DNA of 13,190 bases from CAZGAH01 sp964523295 (GTDB taxonomy: Bacteria > Desulfobacterota > Desulfovibrionia > Desulfovibrionales > Desulfovibrionaceae), in assembly GCA_964523295.1 (NCBI GenBank), contig CAZGAH010000106.1:1-13190 (forward strand), in the 5' to 3' direction. The notes beneath the pieces are model-generated. The model was given only the letters and a program-made list of their open reading frames with translations. It did no database searches and had not been told where the DNA came from. Numbering within the stretch: position 1 is the first letter of the stretch; each line of letters opens with the position of its first letter. The translations under genes were made by a program, and so were the position numbers. Shown piece after piece: positions 1 through 6,864 of the stretch.

Positions 1-129
1 CACATCGGCCCGTGCCTTGTGGACCACTGCCCCCATGCGGCGACGATCATCGGCACGATCAGGAAAAAGGCCGGCCTACCGGTCGTCGAGGGGACGCACC
101 CCTCTATCCCGGCCGACATTTTCGCCTGA
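1..129 (+). CDS. C-terminal end of a CGGC-domain-like putative metal-binding protein (partial)
   Basis: Frame 1 is open from the left edge to a TGA at 127-129 and gives 42 residues. The start of the gene lies outside the window. The visible tail reads HIGPCLVDHCPHAATIIG, then a short helix-like stretch and LPVVEGTHPS. The Cys-Leu-x-Asp-x-Cys-Pro cluster followed by a G-(I/L)-PVV-x-GTH ending resembles the end of CGGC-domain proteins, small cysteine-rich proteins predicted to bind metal. The diagnostic CGGC part would lie upstream, so the family is inferred from the tail only. The gene converges on the yhaV toxin gene with only 14 bp between the stop codons, and no terminator is visible there. 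Confidence 0.5.
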   Translation, partial: HIGPCLVDHCPHAATIIGTIRKKAGLPVVEGTHPSIPADIFA

Positions 130-143
130 GCCTTACCTGCCCG

Positions 144-605
144 CTATTCCGTTGGACCCCGATCCTCTTTACTGCCCTTGACCAATGCAGCCCAGTCGTC
201 AGGAGGATGGCCGCGGTGCAGCATTATTTGGAAGACAGTGTATGGGGCTGACGGGCTGCCGGCCGAGCGCAAGGTCTGCTCGTCGTTCACCCAGGCGAAA
301 ATGATGATCCTGGCCTTGGAGTCAAACCGGAAGAACAGCCGGAAGCGCCTGCCGACCTTGGCCCGCCGCCAATGCCGGAACGCAGGCCCCATGGTGTTGC
401 CTTGCCGGTACTCCTCGCGAGCGGGATCCCCGGGAATGGTCTCCAGGATGAGGCGGGACAGGGCGCGGAACAGCTTGACGTTGGCGTTGGAGGCGGCCTC
501 ATCGGAGTTCCGAGCCAAGGCGCGCGCAACCGCCTGCTCCAATCGCTGCAGTTGCTCGATCAGGCATTCGTGGAAGAGCAGTGTCCACCCGTGACGCTGC
601 ATCAC
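144..605 (-). CDS. yhaV: YhaV-type toxin (type II toxin-antitoxin, RNase)
   Basis: The 153-residue product matches E. coli YhaV in length (about 154) and along its whole sequence: an early GW, then RRFRLFFRFDSK, a long hydrophobic strand followed by WVNDEQTLR, then YTVFQIMLHRGHPPDDW near the C-terminus. YhaV is a ribosome-linked mRNA endoribonuclease of the RelE-like superfamily and is neutralised by PrlF. The gene follows prlF directly. A GTG at 605-603 and an ATG at 602-600 are both possible starts, overlapping the prlF TGA by 4 bases or 1 base. This is the antitoxin-first, translationally coupled order usual for such pairs. I see no truncation or missing block. The catalytic residues were not checked one by one, so activity is inferred from family and completeness. 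Confidence 0.9.
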   Translation of the reverse strand: MMQRHGWTLLFHECLIEQLQRLEQAVARALARNSDEAASNANVKLFRALSRLILETIPGDPAREEYRQGNTMGPAFRHWRRAKVGRRFRLFFRFDSKARIIIFAWVNDEQTLRSAGSPSAPYTVFQIMLHRGHPPDDWAALVKGSKEDRGPTE

Positions 606-925
606 AACGCCACATCGCCCTCAATATCATCAACAGAATGATCAGGGGACAATGCCGCTGCTTCGTCCATGGAGCGCGCCAGCCCCTCGGACAACGTACC
701 AATATGCGTTCCATTTCGGATGTCCCGTTCCAGCAGCGCCAGGAAGCCAGTGATGGCCGGGTCCGTATGCAGCTGTTCCTCGGCGCGGCTGACAACCACC
801 TGCGAACCATGCACTACAAAGGCAATCTTGTCGCCAGCGCCCACGCCGAGCAGTTGGCGGACAGATTTCGGCAACGTGATCTGCCCCTTGGACGTGATGG
901 AGGCAACTTCGTGGATGGTGCCCAT
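602..925 (-). CDS. prlF: PrlF-type antitoxin with AbrB/SpoVT-like DNA-binding domain
   Basis: The product has 107 residues. Its N-terminus (ASITSKGQITLPKSVRQLLG) is a swapped-hairpin AbrB/MazE DNA-binding fold. The C-terminal half, with FLALLERDI and a very acidic end (DHSVDDIEGD), fits the toxin-binding tail of PrlF, and E. coli PrlF is 111 residues. An AAGGAG ribosome binding site sits 7 bases before the ATG at 925. The antitoxin should bind YhaV and repress the shared promoter. The perfect palindrome at 955-972 in that promoter is the obvious operator candidate. The pair forms a two-gene operon on the minus strand with overlapping stop and start codons. Recognition rests on both partners together. 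Confidence 0.88.
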   Translation of the reverse strand: MGTIHEVASITSKGQITLPKSVRQLLGVGAGDKIAFVVHGSQVVVSRAEEQLHTDPAITGFLALLERDIRNGTHIGTLSEGLARSMDEAAALSPDHSVDDIEGDVAL

Positions 926-951
926 GGAAAGCTCCTTTGTTTGACTCCGTA

Positions 952-980
952 AGAGTAAGGATTATTCCTTACCTCGTCAA
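952..980 (-). promoter_or_regulatory. prlF-yhaV promoter with embedded palindromic operator
   Basis: Reading the minus strand, TTGACG (980-975) is followed after 17 bases by TACTCT (957-952), a good -35 and a moderate -10. Between and overlapping them lies GTAAGGA-ATAA-TCCTTAC (955-972), a perfect 7-bp inverted repeat, with a further related half-site, CTTAC, just downstream. A dimeric AbrB-type antitoxin bound here would block RNA polymerase, the usual autoregulation of such operons. That PrlF is the binder is inference. Confidence 0.6.
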
Positions 981-1103
981 CGGGGAATGGGCAATGACCT
1001 GAATTGCTGCAAGACAGGTTCATGTTGCGGGCGGGCTGTCAGGGCGATATGGAATTGATACGTGCAATATTTCCTCGTCATTTTCGGGGCGTTGGGTTGG
1101 ATG
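981..1103. other. Intergenic region upstream of the toxin-antitoxin operon, no gene seen
   Basis: Between the prlF promoter and the inverted-repeat block this stretch shows no open frame with family features, no tRNA and no clear terminator. With the repeat block it forms a gene-free region of about 450 bp up to the end of mtnP. Confidence 0.5.
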
Positions 1104-1426
1104 TGGGGTCGGACCGGGCTGGCATATTGAATTAAAAAGCAAAATGCCAGAAAAATGCATGATTTTCCCTTATAACGAATCTTCTACCCTCAAAAAAGCC
1201 CGTTTAAGATTTCCACATCCGGAAAGCGACTTCACTATGTGCGCGGAACACGGGGAAACGTCCGCAACGGGCACATCGGCCCCCGGTGCCAAAAGCGGGA
1301 ATTTCTCCTCACGGTATTCCGTGAAAAAAAAATACAACAACACAATAATCACCCGCCTGACATGAAAATGGCCTGCTTCGGGACTTATCATGCATGAATT
1401 CTAGCTGTTGATCCGGTCCGACCCCA
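1104..1426. repeat. 323-bp gene-free block bounded by a 14-bp inverted repeat
   Basis: TGGGGTCGGACCGG at 1104-1117 recurs exactly as its reverse complement at 1413-1426, six bases beyond the mtnP stop codon. Inside it a second nested inverted pair is present: ATGCATGAT (1155-1163) and ATCATGCAT (1387-1395). A local inverted repeat CTGGCAT/ATGCCAG lies at 1119-1125 and 1144-1150. The interior is more AT-rich than the genes around it and has no gene I recognise; open frames of 73 codons exist on both strands but lack family features and clear ribosome binding sites. A non-autonomous (MITE-like) element is one reading. No target-site duplication is visible next to the repeats, so it may instead be a structured intergenic region. 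Confidence 0.4.
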
Positions 1427-1432
1427 ACGGCA

Positions 1433-2185
1433 CTACATCTTAACGCGTTTGATGGTTTCGACCAGCAGCGTGGTCACCTTGCGGGCGTTTTCATTGAATA
1501 CGCGCAAGATATCATCCCAGGTCACCGGCTCTTCATCCTGTTTCCAGCAATCGTAATCGGTGCTCATGGCCACGGCGCCGTAGGGTATGCCTGCCTCGTT
1601 GGCCAGGGCGGCCTCCGGGGCGATGCTCATGTTGATGACGTCGGCGCCCCAGGTCTGGAACATCTTCGATTCCGCCCTGGTCGAGAACCGGGGACCCTCG
1701 ATGGTGACGACCGTGCCGCGCGCGTGGTGCGGAAAACCGAGTTCCCGGCAGATGTCGATGAAGTGCGCGCGGATGTCGGCCGCAAAGGGGTCGGCCATGG
1801 GGGTATGGGCGGGGTTGCCGGGTTCGAAGCTGTCATGGAAGGTGGCGACGCGGAGTTTGGTGAAATCGATGAACTGGTCGAGGATGACCAGGTCGCCGCG
1901 TCCGATTTCCTCCCGGAGCGAGCCGACGGCCGTCGTGGACAGCAGGCAGGAACAGCCGAGGGTCTTCATGGCGTAGATGTTCGCCCTGTAGTTCACCTGG
2001 GTTGGGGGAATGGTGTGCCCGCGCCCGTGCCGGGCGAGCAGATACACCTCGCGGCCGGCAATGGTGCCTGCCCTGATGTCCGAGGAAGGCGGCCCGTAGG
2101 GCGTTTCCAGTGAAATGTCCTGCGCGTCGTGCAGAATGTCGGGATTGTCCAGTCCGCTGCCGCCGATAATGCCGATTTTCACCAT
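1433..2185 (-). CDS. mtnP: S-methyl-5'-thioadenosine phosphorylase
   Basis: The enzyme splits 5'-methylthioadenosine with phosphate into adenine and 5-methylthioribose-1-phosphate, clearing a by-product of polyamine and quorum-signal synthesis and feeding methionine salvage. The 250-residue product starts with the phosphate-loop GIIGGSG (residues 5-11), followed by RHGRGHTIPP, a strand ending TTAVGSL, GDLVILDQFIDFT and IEGPRFSTRAES. The base and ribose site is INMSIAPEAALANEAGIPY, then STDYDCW, whose Asp residues fit 6-aminopurines. Human MTAP has NMT where this protein has NMS. The length is a little short of the ~280 of animal enzymes but no conserved block is missing. AAGGAC lies 6 bases before the ATG at 2185. 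It lies 96 bp downstream of apt on the same strand, so the adenine it releases can be recaptured. A methylthioinosine or general purine phosphorylase is the alternative, considered less likely. Confidence 0.92.
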   Translation of the reverse strand: MVKIGIIGGSGLDNPDILHDAQDISLETPYGPPSSDIRAGTIAGREVYLLARHGRGHTIPPTQVNYRANIYAMKTLGCSCLLSTTAVGSLREEIGRGDLVILDQFIDFTKLRVATFHDSFEPGNPAHTPMADPFAADIRAHFIDICRELGFPHHARGTVVTIEGPRFSTRAESKMFQTWGADVINMSIAPEAALANEAGIPYGAVAMSTDYDCWKQDEEPVTWDDILRVFNENARKVTTLLVETIKRVKM

Positions 2186-2281
2186 GAAGTGTCCTTTTCG
2201 CCGCGACTGATTACGGCGTACGCGTTGTCACGCGTTCGCCTTGGGTGGAGTAGGGGAACGAACGGCGATTTCAGTGCCGGA

Positions 2282-2794
2282 TTATACGCAGAGCAGGCAG
2301 TTCGGCGTATGGTTCGGCAATTTATTGCGCCCGCTGAGAAATCCGAGTTCGATGAGAAACCCGACCCCGACGACGCATCCGCCGGCGTTCTCGACCAGCT
2401 TGACCATGCCCTCGGCCGTGCCGCCTGTAGCCAGAAGGTCGTCGATGATGAGCACCTTTTCGCCGGGCTGGATGGCGTCCTCGTGCATGCACAGGGTATC
2501 CGTGCCGTACTCGAGATCGTAGGTCACGGACTGGGTTTTATAGGGCAGCTTGCCGGGCTTGCGGATGGGAACGAAGCCGATTCCCAGCGTATAGGCCAAT
2601 GGTGCGCCGAAAATGAATCCCCGGGCCTCAGCCGCGGCGACTTTGGTCGCTCCGCTGTCCTTGTACTGCGCGGCCATTTCATCGATGGCGTGACGGAACG
2701 CGTCGCCGTTGCCGAGCAGCGGCGTGATGTCCAGAAAAATGATGCCCTCTTTGGGGAAGTCGTGGATGTCCCGGATGTGGGTACGCAGATTCAT
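2282..2794 (-). CDS. apt: Adenine phosphoribosyltransferase
   Basis: The enzyme converts adenine and PRPP to AMP and pyrophosphate in the cytoplasm. At 170 residues it has the normal length. Family features in order: DFPKEGIIFLDITPLL near the N-terminus (residues 12-27), AEARGF (55-60), the flexible loop RKPGKLPYKT (78-87), and the PRPP-binding VLIIDDLLATGGTA (114-127). The ATG at 2794 has an AGGAGGAG ribosome binding site just upstream. mtnP follows after 96 bp in the same direction, so a bicistronic unit is likely, with MtnP supplying the adenine substrate. A weak minus-strand promoter candidate (TTGACA at 2920-2915) lies about 120 bp upstream. No broken or missing motif is seen. Confidence 0.95.
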   Translation of the reverse strand: MNLRTHIRDIHDFPKEGIIFLDITPLLGNGDAFRHAIDEMAAQYKDSGATKVAAAEARGFIFGAPLAYTLGIGFVPIRKPGKLPYKTQSVTYDLEYGTDTLCMHEDAIQPGEKVLIIDDLLATGGTAEGMVKLVENAGGCVVGVGFLIELGFLSGRNKLPNHTPNCLLCV

Positions 2795-3130
2795 GACGCT
2801 CTCTCCTCCTGCAAAATGATGAACGGCGCCGCTGAGAGCCTCTGTTCAGCAGCGGACCAGGTCGACGCCGCGCCGAATGCGCGCTTGATGACGTCTAAAA
2901 GGTTCGCAGGATTTTGTCAAAGACGGAAACAGGAGCTCCATGCAACTGCGGGCAAGAATACTCTGCGTTCATTGTTTTGATCCGTTTGCCTGTCTTTCAA
3001 GCGATAGCGAAATGAGCACCATGGACAGGTGGCGAGACAAATCTTTGCACTGAATCTGGATAAGCGAAATCAAGCAATGAAAAAAAAAGAAAAACAAAGA
3101 GAAAGCTTCAAAAAAATGGCTGGATAGCAG
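2795..3130. other. Intergenic region between apt and the acetyltransferase gene
   Basis: There is no credible gene here. On the minus strand a consensus -35 TTGACA (2920-2915) precedes only weak -10 candidates (for instance TTTAGA at 2899-2894, spacer 15), a possible apt promoter. CCGCTG (2829-2834) and a downstream CAGCGG could form a small hairpin in the apt leader. The stretch 3078-3116 is strongly purine- and A-rich on the plus strand. Just below the stop of the large gene, the minus strand has GCTG-CTATC-CAGC followed by seven T, a short-stemmed terminator candidate of low confidence. Confidence 0.4.
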
Positions 3131-5824
3131 CTACTGGGCATTGAGGTACATGGAGAATTCAAACACGTCATCATCGTAATTTTTTCTTACATCGAAGCCA
3201 ACGGATCTGGCCAACGCGGCCATGCCCTGGTTGTGGAGCAGCGCCTGGCCGACTATTCGGCCGGTCCCGCGCGAGCGGCAGTAGCGGACGATCTTTTCCA
3301 TGAGCAGCCGGCCCAGGCCAAGCCGTTTGGCGTTCGTGCGGATGATGATGGCGAATTCCGCGACCTGGTTGTCGGGATCGGTCATTGCCCGGACCACGCC
3401 CAGGGTTCTGGTCTCGCCGGTGTCGTCCGGCCCTTTGGCGATGAAGGCCATTTCACGGTCGTAATCGATCTGGGTGAGCTTTTGCATCTCGACGCGCGGC
3501 AGTTCTCCGATGATCCCGAAAAAACGGAACCGTTTGTCCTCGGCTGAGCATTGGCTGAGAAATTCGTAATGCGCGCTCTCGTCTTCGGGGCGAATGGGTC
3601 GTAGCGTGATCTGCCGGCCGTCTTTGAGCAGGGCGCATTCTTCCAGTTCGCCGGGATAGGGCCTGATGGCTAGCTGGTCTGCGCCCGTGGTGCTGGCCTG
3701 GGCGATGCTCATTTCGGCATTGAGCGCGACCACGCCTTTGTCGTCGGCGTAGAGCGGGTTGATGTCCAGCTCGAAGATGTCCGGGATGTCGATGATGAGC
3801 TGCGAGACCTTGACCAGGCACAGGCAGATGGCGTCCAGGTCGGCTGGAGGGCGGTCGCGGTAGCCTTTGAGCAGGGAAAAAATCTTGGTGCGCGAGATAA
3901 GCTCCCGGGCGAGACTGAGGTTGAGCGGCGGCAGCGCCACCTCGCGGTCGGCGACGATGTCCTTGAGGCTTCCCCCCTGCCCGAAGCGGATCACCGGGCC
4001 CCAGACCGGGTCGTTGCCGACCTCGATGCTCAGCTCGTGCGCGTCGGGGCGCCGGACCATCTGCTGCACGGTAAAGCCCAGAATCCTGGCCTCCGGCCGC
4101 AGTTCGGCGATGCGCCTGAGCATGGCTGTCGCCGCCTCGCGCACGGCCTGCGGCGTCTCCAGGTGCAGGACCACGCCGCCCGCCAGCGACTTGCGCTGGA
4201 TGTCCGGCGACAGCACCTTGAGCGCGACGGGAAACCCAAGCTCCTGAGCTGTTTCCACGGCGCCTTCGATGCCGTCCAGGTCCGGAGAGATGCGCGTGGC
4301 CACGGCAGGGATGTCGTAGGCGGAGAGAATGTCCATGGCCTCGGGCTCGGTAAGGACCTGGCGCGAGGCGCTCATCGCGTGGCTGACGATCCGGCGCGCC
4401 GTGAAGGCGTCGGGAGCGAAGTGCTCGGGCACCGAGGCCGGCGTTTCCAGCAGCAGTTCCTGGTTGCGCCGGTGCTGCACCATGTTCAGGAAGCCCCGGA
4501 TGGCCTTCTCGGGCGTGAAATAGGTCGGAATGCCGGCCTCCTGGAACAGCACGCGCGAACTCAGTGCGTCGTCTATGCCCAGCCAGCTGGTCAGGATGTT
4601 GCGCCGCGTCGTCTTTGCCGCCTGGACAACGGCGCTGGCGACTTCCTCGCTCCGGACCATGGCCGTGGGGACGTGCATGACCAGCACGGCGTCTACTCCC
4701 GGCGCCTTGAGCAGGATGCGCAGGGCGCGGGCGTACAGCTCGCCGGAGGCGTTGCTGTGAATGACCAGCGGGTTCCAGAACGACCAGGCGTTGCCCAGCT
4801 CCTCGTCCAGCTCGTGGTAGGTCTCCGCGCTGAGGTCGGCCAGACTTCCGCCGTGGCTGACGAGTTCGTCGGCCGCCAGGAAGCCCGGGCTGCCGCCGTT
4901 GGTCAGAATGGCCAGTCGCTCGCCATTCAGCGGGCGCGTCCGGGCCAGGGTCTCGACGGCGTCGAACAAGGCGTCGATATCGAACACGCGCAGCATGCCC
5001 GCGCGGCGGAAGGCGGCGTCATAGACCTCGTCCGCCCCGAGGAAGGAGCCGGAATGGGCGGTGGCCGCCATGGCGCCATCCACCGAGCGCCCAGCCTTGA
5101 TGACCAGCAGGGGTTTGTTGCGCGAGATTGCCCTCGCCGCGGACATGAAGCGGCGCGTGCGTTGCAGGGTTTCCATATAGATGAGCACGGCGCGCGTGTT
5201 GGCATCGCTGGAGAGATAGTCGAGCACCTCGCCGAGGCAGATATCGGCGCGGTCGCCCGTGGAGATGAAATGGGAAAACCCGACCTGCTTGGAGGTCGCC
5301 CAATCGAGCACGGCGGTAAACAGCGAATCGGACTGGGAAATGAAGGCGATCTTTCCAGGCCGGGCGTCGCAATGGGCCAGGCTGGCGTTCAGGCCGAGGT
5401 TCGGATTGATGTACCCCAGGCAGTTCGGTCCGAGCAAACGCAGTCCGTAAGGCTTGGCGGCCTGGAGCAGGGCTTTCTGCTGGGCCTTGCGCAACGCGGC
5501 ATTGCGGCGGAACAGCCCGCGGCTGAGCACAACGGCCGCGCGGGTGCCTCGCTTGCCGAACTCTTCGATAACACCGGGCACGCTTTCTGGCGGCGCGCAG
5601 ATCATGGCCAGATCCGGCGTCAGCGGCAGGGTATCCACGCTCCGGTAGCTTTCCTGACCGTGAATCGGAATCCCCTCCGCATTGATGGGCATGACCGGGC
5701 CGAGAAATCTGCTGGCCAGCAGATTGTGCATGATGACATAGCCCGGCTCTCCGGGCTCGTTGGAGGCGCCGACTACCGCGACTGAGTTCGGCCGGAACAT
5801 CATGCTCAGATTTTCGGCCTTCAC
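3131..5824 (-). CDS. Acyl-CoA-synthetase-like/GNAT fusion, Pat-type protein lysine acetyltransferase
   Basis: The 897-residue product has the Pat/YfiQ layout (S. enterica Pat is 886). It opens with a CoA-binding Rossmann domain (SVAVVGASNEPGEPGY, 14-29), then two succinyl-CoA-ligase-like domains (about 155-440). The ATP-grasp domain (about 490-712) contains FPVALKVLSPDI and KSLAGGV. A C-terminal GNAT domain (about 738-895) has the acetyl-CoA loop RLGLGRLL (834-841) and Glu823 in a position typical of the catalytic acid. Such enzymes acetylate lysines, classically inactivating acetyl-CoA synthetase. The loop ATAHSGSF keeps a His (257) where ADP-forming acyl-CoA synthetases carry their phosphorylated His. 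I chose GTG 5824 because AAGGAGG lies 4 bases before it and the protein then begins just ahead of the Rossmann strand. An upstream in-frame GTG at 5941 has no ribosome binding site. The acylated target is not shown by the sequence. Confidence 0.85.
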   Translation of the reverse strand: MKAENLSMMFRPNSVAVVGASNEPGEPGYVIMHNLLASRFLGPVMPINAEGIPIHGQESYRSVDTLPLTPDLAMICAPPESVPGVIEEFGKRGTRAAVVLSRGLFRRNAALRKAQQKALLQAAKPYGLRLLGPNCLGYINPNLGLNASLAHCDARPGKIAFISQSDSLFTAVLDWATSKQVGFSHFISTGDRADICLGEVLDYLSSDANTRAVLIYMETLQRTRRFMSAARAISRNKPLLVIKAGRSVDGAMAATAHSGSFLGADEVYDAAFRRAGMLRVFDIDALFDAVETLARTRPLNGERLAILTNGGSPGFLAADELVSHGGSLADLSAETYHELDEELGNAWSFWNPLVIHSNASGELYARALRILLKAPGVDAVLVMHVPTAMVRSEEVASAVVQAAKTTRRNILTSWLGIDDALSSRVLFQEAGIPTYFTPEKAIRGFLNMVQHRRNQELLLETPASVPEHFAPDAFTARRIVSHAMSASRQVLTEPEAMDILSAYDIPAVATRISPDLDGIEGAVETAQELGFPVALKVLSPDIQRKSLAGGVVLHLETPQAVREAATAMLRRIAELRPEARILGFTVQQMVRRPDAHELSIEVGNDPVWGPVIRFGQGGSLKDIVADREVALPPLNLSLARELISRTKIFSLLKGYRDRPPADLDAICLCLVKVSQLIIDIPDIFELDINPLYADDKGVVALNAEMSIAQASTTGADQLAIRPYPGELEECALLKDGRQITLRPIRPEDESAHYEFLSQCSAEDKRFRFFGIIGELPRVEMQKLTQIDYDREMAFIAKGPDDTGETRTLGVVRAMTDPDNQVAEFAIIIRTNAKRLGLGRLLMEKIVRYCRSRGTGRIVGQALLHNQGMAALARSVGFDVRKNYDDDVFEFSMYLNAQ

Positions 5825-5976
5825 CGTTCCTCCTTGATCGTGCCGGATCCCGGCTGGGGCGCGTGCTGGATTGCGGTCGAGCCCGCGCTCACTCCCGTTT
5901 CCGGTCGATTGCCGGGGCAGGGGCATCGCCGCCGGGCGCACAACCAGCGTCGACGTCGGAGTGAAGCAAACAGTGT

Positions 5977-6005
5977 CTTATCCCTGTCCGTGAGGGGAAA
6001 GTCAA
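5977..6005 (-). promoter_or_regulatory. Candidate promoter of the acetyltransferase gene
   Basis: On the minus strand TTGACT (6005-6000) and GATAAG (5982-5977) are separated by exactly 17 bases and match the sigma-70 boxes at 5 and 4 of 6 positions. Transcription would start near 5970 and give a leader of about 145 bases before GTG 5824. It is the best such pair in the divergent region, but not experimentally supported. Confidence 0.45.
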
Positions 6006-6411
6006 TGCCCTGAGCGTCCCGGTTTACGGCGCCGGCCTGCACGGGAAATCCTGACAAGTGCTTAACGTCTGTGGGCGCCAGCCTGTTTCGTCATGCCCTG
6101 CCGGGCTGGCCTGGCCGCCGCAGGCCCGACGCGAAAAATGCAAGACCGTTTCGCCGGCTCGTGGCTGCCATCGCTCCGGGTCAGGATGTATACTGCTGAG
6201 CGAATTCAATCCACACCAGATCATCGAAGCGATAATCACCGGGGACGGTGGCACGGCCAGAGAAAAGGTGACGCGTATCCAGCACCTCGCAGAGCTGAGG
6301 GAACAGTGGGAACTGCGCGGCAAGGCGTGGCTCTGTTGGTGCTCAATACGCGACGCGACGTAGATGGTCTTGTGCTGGACAGGCATTACGGTTCTTGTTA
6401 AGTGGCTGCGC
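6006..6411. other. Divergent intergenic region, no recognised gene
   Basis: This stretch lies between the acetyltransferase promoter and the arsR-family gene. A plus-strand open frame ends at a TAG at 6361-6363, and its last ~55 codons (from about 6198) have GC-rich third positions like a real gene. I recognise no family in the peptide (it includes FNPHQIIEAIITGDGG), and there is no clear start or ribosome binding site. It could be a small unknown gene or a gene remnant, or chance. No strong plus-strand promoter for the regulator was found. Confidence 0.35.
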
Positions 6412-6717
6412 ATGGACTTGGAAGGGTATGCAGCGACCACAGCTGCTCAGCGGCAGGCGAGGATATTCAAAGTGCTCTCGGTGGAGACCCGGATTCGCAT
6501 CATTGTGCTGCTCCGACACAGGATGTACTGCGTCAACGCCCTTGCTGCCGCCCTTGGCATTACCCCGGCCGCGGTTTCGCAGCACTTGCGCGTGCTGCGC
6601 GATGCCGGGGTTGTAACGCCCGCGAAACAGGGGTTCCATGTACACTACCGGGTCAATGAGGCAACCCTGAAGCAATGGGGGGGGATCGTCCTGGGCTTGT
6701 TCGAAGGCGAAAAATGA
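6412..6717 (+). CDS. ArsR-family winged-helix transcriptional regulator
   Basis: The 101-residue product is a compact winged helix. An N-terminal helix precedes RIFKVLSVETRIRIIVLL (17-34), then the helix-turn-helix with ALAAALGITPAAVSQHLRVL (43-62), DAGVV and the wing (KQGFHVHYRVN, 72-82). The metal-site motif ELCVCDL of arsenic and cadmium sensors is absent; only Cys40 lies in that region (MYCVNAL), so a classical thiolate metal site is unlikely and the signal is unknown. I took ATG 6412 instead of an in-frame ATG at 6364 because it gives the usual family length; the ribosome binding site is weak in either case. An ABC-2 exporter follows 147 bp downstream on the same strand, so it probably regulates that operon, perhaps through the inverted repeat at 6736-6768. 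Eight consecutive G at 6677-6684 lie in codons 89-91. Confidence 0.85.
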   Translation: MDLEGYAATTAAQRQARIFKVLSVETRIRIIVLLRHRMYCVNALAAALGITPAAVSQHLRVLRDAGVVTPAKQGFHVHYRVNEATLKQWGGIVLGLFEGEK

Positions 6718-6731
6718 CCCCCCTTTTTTTT
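6677..6731 (+). terminator. Possible intrinsic terminator overlapping the end of the arsR-family gene
   Basis: G8 (6677-6684) inside the coding end can pair with C6 (6718-6723), which is followed directly by T8 (6724-6731). The pairing is all G-C with a uridine tract, but the loop is over 30 bases, longer than a normal terminator. It might attenuate transcription between the regulator and the transporter. Confidence 0.35.
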
Positions 6732-6735
6732 AATC

Positions 6736-6768
6736 TGAATAAAAAGTTTCCGCGCAGACACTTATTCA
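6736..6768. promoter_or_regulatory. Inverted repeat, candidate operator of the ArsR-family regulator
   Basis: TGAATAA (6736-6742) and TTATTCA (6762-6768) form a perfect 7-bp inverted repeat with a 19-base spacer. It lies between the regulator and the transporter genes, in AT-rich DNA where a promoter would be expected. ArsR-family proteins bind AT-rich interrupted palindromes, so this is the best operator candidate here; the binding is inferred. Confidence 0.35.
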
Positions 6769-6864
6769 ATGCACACCGCTGACAATCCCGCTGGACAAGG
6801 GCGTGACACGGCTGATTACGTAGCGAGCTACGGCCAGTCGAGGCTGTTGCAAGGGAGGAAGCGC

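Noticed and set aside
1309..1332. Hairpin TCACGG-TATT-CCGTGA next to a nine-A run
   Set aside because: On the plus strand the stem is followed by A, not T, and on the minus strand the T run comes before the stem, so it is not an intrinsic terminator.
2129..2980. Plus-strand open frame of 283 codons opposite apt and mtnP
   Set aside because: It runs across two well recognised genes on the other strand and has no domain signature or plausible ribosome binding site.
4037..5785. Plus-strand open frame of 582 codons opposite the acetyltransferase gene
   Set aside because: It is antisense to a gene with clear domains over its full length; long antisense frames are expected in GC-rich DNA, and its product shows no family features.
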